DNA from: Peribacillus simplex
GTDB taxonomy: Bacteria; Bacillota; Bacilli; Bacillales; DSM-1321
Direction of reading: 5' to 3'
Assembly: GCF_900156045.1 (NCBI RefSeq)
Contig: NZ_FTMX01000011.1
Location: 62,001 to 126,000, forward strand
Length of the DNA stretch: 64,000 nt
Below the pieces are notes generated by a model. That model was given only the letters and a program-made list of their open reading frames with translations, did no database searches and had not been told where the DNA came from. The position numbers were made by a program, and so were the translations under genes. Below are positions 59,631 through 64,000 of this stretch, piece after piece; position 1 is the first letter of the stretch, and the number at the start of each line of letters is the position of its first letter.

Positions 59631-60503
59631 ATGAAGAAAATCTTATTAACGATCATAGTATTGGCATTGGCCATCGTGGCTGCAGCATGCGGGAAAGAAG
59701 AAGGTGCATCAGGCGGTTCGGATGATGTGAAAACAGTGAAAGTCGGTGTCAGCAGCGGGGATACGAGAACATGGGAATACATTGTCGACTTAGCGAAAGA
59801 GGAAGGGCTGAATATCGAGCTGGTCACTTTCAATGATTATATCCAACCGAACCTTGCTTTAAGTGAAGGTGAAATTGATGCCAATTCATTCCAAACGGTC
59901 GCTTACTTCGATGAATTCATTCAAGACCAAAATCTGAAATTAGAGGCAATCGGGTCGACCGTCATTGCGCCTATGGGCCTTTATTCGAAAAAACATAAAG
60001 ATCTTAAAAGTCTTCCAGATGGTGCTACGATTGCCGTTCCGAATGAAGCAACAAACTTTGGCCGTGCCTTACTCCTTCTTCAGGAAGCTGGATTGATTAC
60101 ATTGAAAGAGGAATTCAATGGATCGGGATCGTTGGAAATCATTAAGGATAATCCGAAAAACTTGAAAATCCAGCCTGTTGCTGCCGGAAATACGCCGCGT
60201 CTATTGGATGATGCCGATGCTTCAGCCATCAATAATAACTTTGCCGTCGAAGCGGGCCTTACTTTAAAAGATTCATTATTCCATGAAAGTAAAACGGCGA
60301 AACCATATATTAATATCATTGCAGTTAAAAAGGGTAATGCCGATCGTCCTGAGCTGCAAAAATTAGTGGAGCTTTATCAATCGAAAAAAGTGGAAGCGTT
60401 CATCGAAAAAACGTTTAAAGGAAACACCATTCCTGCATATGTTTCTGTAGATGAATTAGTCAATTACCAGGATGCTTGGACAAAACCAGCAAATGAAAAA
60501 TAA
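59631..60503 (+). CDS. metQ: Methionine-binding lipoprotein MetQ
   Basis: A 290-residue NlpA-family lipoprotein: signal MKKILLTIIVLALAIVAAAC with lipobox AAAC, KVGVSSGDTRTWEYI, NLALSEGEIDANSFQTVAYFDEF and TIAVPNEATNFGRALLLLQEAGLI. It binds D- or L-methionine outside the membrane. RBS CAGGAGGTAGGAG. Confidence 0.95.
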   Translation: MKKILLTIIVLALAIVAAACGKEEGASGGSDDVKTVKVGVSSGDTRTWEYIVDLAKEEGLNIELVTFNDYIQPNLALSEGEIDANSFQTVAYFDEFIQDQNLKLEAIGSTVIAPMGLYSKKHKDLKSLPDGATIAVPNEATNFGRALLLLQEAGLITLKEEFNGSGSLEIIKDNPKNLKIQPVAAGNTPRLLDDADASAINNNFAVEAGLTLKDSLFHESKTAKPYINIIAVKKGNADRPELQKLVELYQSKKVEAFIEKTFKGNTIPAYVSVDELVNYQDAWTKPANEK

Positions 60504-60584
60504 TGATTTAGAACAAGTGAAGGAATGCCGGATGGATTCAAGATGCCTATCCGGTTCCTTAAACCATAAAGGGGAGATACGAAT

Positions 60585-61787
60585 ATGGCGAGAGAATTAG
60601 TGCAGAAGCAGCATCAGCAAATCATTGAAGATCACATCGACCTTCATTCCAAATTATATATCGAAACGAGTCAAGCCATTCATGCCAAACCCGAAATTGG
60701 GAATCAAGAATTCTTCGCTTCGGATACATTAACCGGAATCCTTCGCAATGAAGGATTTGAAGTGACCCGCAATATAGCCGGACATGAAACAGGATTCATA
60801 GCCAAAAAAACCTCTTCAAAGAAAGGACCCACGATTGCCTTTTTAGCCGAGTATGATGCATTGCCGGGTTTAGGTCATGCTTGCGGCCATAATATCATCG
60901 GCACAACGAGTGTTGCAGCAGGCATTTCCTTGGCTCAAGTGCTGGAGGAAACGGGCGGAGAGGTGATTGTTTTCGGAACACCGGCAGAAGAGGGCGGGCC
61001 GAATGGAAGCGCAAAAGGCAGCTTTGTGAAGCACGGTCTATTTGATGGGGTTGATGCGGCAATCCTTATCCATCCTGGCGGGCAAACGCGTGTCACAAGT
61101 CCATTTTTGGCAGTCGACCCCCTTGATTTTCATTTTTACGGGAAGTCTGCACATGCAGCAGCGGCGCCTGAAGAAGGCGTGAACGCACTTGATGCGGTGA
61201 TTCAGCTGTTCAATGGCATTAATGCTTTGCGCCAGCAGCTCCCAGCCGAGGTCAAAATCCACGGAATCATCACCAATGGCGGGGAAGCGCCTAACATCAT
61301 TCCTGAATATGCTTCCGCCAGGTTTTACATTAGAGCAACAACATGGAAACTTTGCCAAGAAGTATCCAATAAAATCCGTGCTGTTGCCGAAGGGGCAGCA
61401 CTTGCCACAGGAAGTACGGTTAAAGTTGAACGTTTCCAAAATGAAGTACTCGATTTTGTCATTAATCCAGTTCTGGATGAACTGTTAAAAGAAGAACTGG
61501 CTCAATTAGGGGAAGCAGTGGGTCCTCGAAAAGAGAGTGGCTATGGTTCGACGGATGCTGGTAATGTAAGCCATGTAGTGCCAACAGCACATCCTTATAT
61601 AAAAATTGGCCATGATGTGCTGATTGCCCATACGAATGAATTCCGCGACTGTGCCAAATCTCCTGCTGGAGACAAAGCCATCCTGACCGGAGCAAAAGCC
61701 CTTGCACTTACAGGTTATAAATTGATTTCGGATCAAGACCTGTTGGATAAAGTGAAAGCGGCATTTCATGAAGCGAAGCAAAAATAA
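60585..61787 (+). CDS. M20 family metallopeptidase / amidohydrolase
   Basis: A 400-residue AbgB/HipO-type enzyme: metal site GHACGHNIIGTTS (Cys/His ligands), AEEGGPNGSAKGSFVKHG, dimerisation domain KSAHAAAAPEEGVNALDAV and GSTDAGNVSHVVPTAHPYIKI. It cleaves an N-acyl or amide bond. It lies 81 bases after metQ and is likely co-transcribed under the S-box, suggesting it releases methionine or a cysteine derivative from an N-acyl form or dipeptide taken up by MetNPQ. RBS AGGGGAGA. Confidence 0.9.
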   Translation: MARELVQKQHQQIIEDHIDLHSKLYIETSQAIHAKPEIGNQEFFASDTLTGILRNEGFEVTRNIAGHETGFIAKKTSSKKGPTIAFLAEYDALPGLGHACGHNIIGTTSVAAGISLAQVLEETGGEVIVFGTPAEEGGPNGSAKGSFVKHGLFDGVDAAILIHPGGQTRVTSPFLAVDPLDFHFYGKSAHAAAAPEEGVNALDAVIQLFNGINALRQQLPAEVKIHGIITNGGEAPNIIPEYASARFYIRATTWKLCQEVSNKIRAVAEGAALATGSTVKVERFQNEVLDFVINPVLDELLKEELAQLGEAVGPRKESGYGSTDAGNVSHVVPTAHPYIKIGHDVLIAHTNEFRDCAKSPAGDKAILTGAKALALTGYKLISDQDLLDKVKAAFHEAKQK

Positions 61788-61890
61788 ATAAGATGCAGGA
61801 AAAAATTGTTGACTACGGAGCATAGAGTCAGTATTATAAAAACAACAATACCTAGTAATTAAATAGGAATTATAGGTTAATTGACCGGAA

Positions 61891-61938
61891 AACCGGAGAC
61901 TTTTCTTTCATGTAAAGAGGTGTCTCCGGTTTTTTTTG
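61891..61938 (+). terminator. Terminator after metNPQ-M20
   Basis: AAAACCGGAGAC / GTCTCCGGTTTT arms, 21-base loop, T8 run. Confidence 0.88.
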
Positions 61939-61992
61939 AATGGGCAAGTCGAAAGATTATTTTTCAATACGTATCAAAAAGGAGGATTTATC

Positions 61993-62199
61993 ATGGGGAT
62001 ATTATTACGTAAAGCGATTGAGAAAAAAAGAAACTTCCTGATAAACAAGTTGATTAACAAGGGGATTTATAAAAAGAATGACATCCATCTATTTGAATTG
62101 ACCTTAACAGATTTAGAGAATGAGTATATTAAAATAAGTAAAATCGAGGAGAAGGAATCCGACGATCATTCCCCCTGTCTAAGGATACATTTCATATAA
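61993..62199 (+). CDS. FbpA-like small basic protein (Fur-regulated basic protein family)
   Basis: A 68-residue basic protein: MGILLRKAIEKKRNFLINKLI and HLFELTLTDLENEYIKI are the FbpA family blocks. FbpA helps the iron-sparing response in B. subtilis together with the small RNA FsrA. The ATG at 61993 has RBS AAGGAGGA. No clear Fur box was found; a TTTTCAATACGTATCAAAAA dyad precedes the RBS. Confidence 0.8.
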   Translation: MGILLRKAIEKKRNFLINKLINKGIYKKNDIHLFELTLTDLENEYIKISKIEEKESDDHSPCLRIHFI

Positions 62200-62224
62200 T
62201 GTCAGAATAAAAGGAGAGGGAGAA

Positions 62225-62419
62225 ATGAGGAAGGGCGTGGAAGAAAGGCGGAAGGAATTAATATATAAACTGATGATCCATACTGTAAATAAGAGTGTGG
62301 AACAGCTGATGAAGTTAACTTTAAAAGAATTGGAAACAGAGTATAAAAAGGTTCAAAATGACTGTCATCCCCATAGTGATGCGGGTTCGATACATTGGAT
62401 CAATGCAAAACGGCATTAG
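62225..62419 (+). CDS. FbpA-like small basic protein, second copy
   Basis: A 64-residue protein: MRKGVEERRKELIYKLMIHT and QLMKLTLKELETEYKKV align with the neighbour's blocks but it is diverged. RBS AAGGAGAGGGAG. It sits 25 bases after the first, probably in one operon. Confidence 0.75.
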   Translation: MRKGVEERRKELIYKLMIHTVNKSVEQLMKLTLKELETEYKKVQNDCHPHSDAGSIHWINAKRH

Positions 62420-63021
62420 GCTGAATGTTCATGATCCATAAAGAATTTCATCATTTTGCTAACGGCTGCTTGTGCTGATTCTGCATGATATTTTGAGTTG
62501 TAAGGGTCACTGAATCCGTGTTCTCCATTGAATTTATGAATTTCGACATTCTCTATTTCCAAAGCTGAAATTAACTCGTCCACATTAAATGAAGGCTCTT
62601 CTAGTGGGAAAAATAGCAGTGCAGGGCATTGTGGAGCTAATTCTGCATAATTCCTAATACGCGAACCGTAGTATCCAACTATTCCATCGACACTCTCTTC
62701 CTCACTGCACAGCCATGCTACAGTTGCCCCTGCACTGAATCCAAGGATAAAAATCTTTTGGTATTCATCTTTAATATCCGATAATATATCCTTTATTTTA
62801 TGTAAAGCGCCCGTGAAACCTACGTTCTCCATAAAATGCCGATACGCAGCCTCCTCTTGGGAATAATCAAAAGGCGACTCCCGTTCTAACAAATTCGGAC
62901 AAATCACATCAAAACCTTGTTTTGATATTAACTCACAATAACCCTGCATATGTTGGTTCAGTCCATATATTTCGTGAATGATAATGATGACAGTATCGGA
63001 ATTTTTCTGAATGTGCAGCAT
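62416..63021 (-). CDS. Dienelactone hydrolase family protein
   Basis: A 201-residue alpha/beta hydrolase: IIIIHEIYGLNQHMQGYCELISKQGFDVICPNLL at the start, nucleophile elbow GFSAGA (Cys of classic DLH replaced by Ser) and His in FNGEHGFSDPYN. It hydrolyses an ester or lactone; the substrate is unknown. The ATG at 63021 has RBS GAGGAGGG; the frame from 63084 is unsupported. It converges with the FbpA-like pair, overlapping by 4 bases. Confidence 0.88.
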   Translation of the reverse strand: MLHIQKNSDTVIIIIHEIYGLNQHMQGYCELISKQGFDVICPNLLERESPFDYSQEEAAYRHFMENVGFTGALHKIKDILSDIKDEYQKIFILGFSAGATVAWLCSEEESVDGIVGYYGSRIRNYAELAPQCPALLFFPLEEPSFNVDELISALEIENVEIHKFNGEHGFSDPYNSKYHAESAQAAVSKMMKFFMDHEHSA

Positions 63022-63076
63022 CTTTACCCTCCTCAAACTAAACGATATATATAAAAGCCAACCAGATTTTTCATCC

Positions 63077-63460
63077 TTAACCATTACAAATCATAAGTAC
63101 ATTACCATCAGGATCTTGAAAGTTAAAATATGCGAAATCGCCAATACGCTCTATTTCTTTAACAATAGATATGTTATTACCCTTAATGAATGTATAGGCT
63201 TCGTCTATATCCTTTACGTAAAAATTAAACAATACATGGCTGGATGGTTCGAATCTAAAATCAGGATCAAATGTATGGTCGTCTAACGTTAATCCAGTTT
63301 CATATGTTATAGGAATATTGTAAACAGGAGATTCTACAGAATCACTATTATGAGGAATGCCAAGGAGATTACAATACCATCCAGCTGATTTCTTTAAATC
63401 TTTAACATGAATGAAAACATTATTAACTTTAGGATAAATAGGAGAATTTATTGATTTCAT
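63077..63460 (-). CDS. VOC family protein (glyoxalase/bleomycin-resistance fold)
   Basis: A 127-residue VOC-fold protein: VNNVFIHVKDLKKSAGWYCNLLGI, SHVLFNFYVKDIDEAYTFIKGNNI and FAYFNFQDPDGNVLMICNG. Such proteins are small metal-dependent isomerases, dioxygenases or binding proteins. RBS GAAAGGTGG. It lies just upstream of the dienelactone hydrolase on the same strand. Confidence 0.88.
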   Translation of the reverse strand: MKSINSPIYPKVNNVFIHVKDLKKSAGWYCNLLGIPHNSDSVESPVYNIPITYETGLTLDDHTFDPDFRFEPSSHVLFNFYVKDIDEAYTFIKGNNISIVKEIERIGDFAYFNFQDPDGNVLMICNG

Positions 63461-63562
63461 AGTTTACCACCTTTCGTTGAACCTTACCTAAGAATTCAAC
63501 GAAGCTCCCTAAAAACCTTTTTTATTATACCAAGTACTCAATTATCCTGCCCTGTGATTACA

Positions 63563-63590
63563 TAAAGAAAAGACTGCCTTAAGACAGCCC
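63563..63590 (-). terminator. Terminator of the histidine phosphatase gene
   Basis: On the minus strand GGCTGTC / GGCAGTC stem (G-U pairs), loop TTAA, then TTTTCTTT. Confidence 0.65.
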
Positions 63591-63596
63591 TGATCG

Positions 63597-64000
63597 TTAG
63601 CTATACTCCAGATGCGTAGTACTATTTAAAAATCGTATAAGTTTGTATGGATGATCAGTATACTCAAGAAGATGTATTCCTGTATGATGAGAATTGAACC
63701 ACACATCATGAATGGCGGGTGGTAATTGCAGAAAGCTTTCAATAATTTTAGTAATCATCCCTCCGTGGGATATAATGGCAATTCGTTTATAATTTGCACT
63801 GTTTTCTCGAATATAAGAAAGTACGCTTTGAGCTCGTAATCTAAAATCTAAATGGTTCTCCCGATCCTGCATCTCTCTTAAATCTTCCAGGAATGTTACG
63901 GGACAGTTAATGGTAGTTGATAAAGTTTCAGCAGTTTTACTAGCACGAAGCAAGGTACTTGACCATATGAATTCTGGTGGAAACTCTTCGGATACACGAC
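63597..64000 (-). CDS. Histidine phosphatase (phosphoglycerate mutase-like) family, C-terminal part
   Basis: The frame is open to the window edge (RVSEEFPPEFIWSSTLLRAS), so the start, with the RHG catalytic motif, lies beyond the window. FIWSSTLLRASKTAETLS and the second catalytic His in IAIISHGGMITKIIESFL are visible. It removes phosphate from a small molecule or protein. Confidence 0.85.
   Translation of the reverse strand, partial: RVSEEFPPEFIWSSTLLRASKTAETLSTTINCPVTFLEDLREMQDRENHLDFRLRAQSVLSYIRENSANYKRIAIISHGGMITKIIESFLQLPPAIHDVWFNSHHTGIHLLEYTDHPYKLIRFLNSTTHLEYS

Overview
The window reads as chromosome of an endospore-forming, low-GC Gram-positive of the Bacillaceae, most like the Peribacillus (Bacillus simplex) group. 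The evidence is strong AGGAGG-type ribosome sites, a Spo0E-like phosphatase, a GerAB-type germination permease with its small D partner, LytST, an S-box riboswitch on metNPQ, FbpA-type small proteins, Fur and CcpA-like sites, and dispersed GC-rich repeats of a kind common in such genomes. No rRNA, tRNA, CRISPR array, transposase or phage genes were recognised. The species assignment is inference.

Layout. 0-9.9 kb: tail of a MutS2-like ATPase; an Rrf2 regulator with a thioredoxin-reductase-like enzyme under twin operators; a methyltransferase; an EamA exporter divergent from a LysR regulator; a lipoprotein; and an ECF41 sigma factor next to an AhpD-like gene that carries an ECF41-type promoter. 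9.9-17.5 kb: YbjQ pair, a decayed germination operon, LytST with a CstA/BtsT-type transporter. 17.6-23.5 kb: a 21-bp minisatellite, an O-methyltransferase operon behind two perfect 18-bp palindromes, MarR, LtrA, an FMN reductase, a YcaC-like hydrolase and gene debris. 23.6-28.5 kb: an ascorbate-type PTS with a regulator that carries EIIB and EIIA domains, a duplicated IIB, IIC and a HAD phosphatase.

29.2-48.6 kb is the most distinctive region. A LacI regulator is followed by about 18 kb of catabolic and uptake genes: SDR, Fe-alcohol dehydrogenase, aldehyde dehydrogenase, cupin, alpha/beta hydrolase, HpcH/HpaI aldolase, a double SnoaL-like protein, a HisD-like dehydrogenase, MFS, amidase, a complete ABC importer (binding protein, two permeases, ATPase) and a second MFS. 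Five palindromes built on GAATACGTATTC sit at its promoters and are best read as the operators of that LacI protein. The combination suggests uptake and stepwise oxidation, hydrolysis and retro-aldol cleavage of an unidentified organic compound.

49-64 kb: a Fur-controlled siderophore ABC importer, a YmaF protein, a quinone-oxidoreductase-like MDR protein, an MtaD-like deaminase, DUF4440 and GNAT proteins, S-box-controlled metNPQ with an M20 peptidase, two FbpA-like proteins, a dienelactone hydrolase, a VOC protein and the end of a histidine phosphatase.

Dispersed repeats mark the gene borders. A 218-bp element with imperfect terminal inverted repeats occurs four times; two intact copies are flanked by 8-bp direct repeats, as expected of a non-autonomous mobile element. 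A related second repeat family ends in terminator hairpins. Several ORFs read from these repeats are not genes. Start codons were reassigned where an internal start had the better ribosome site.
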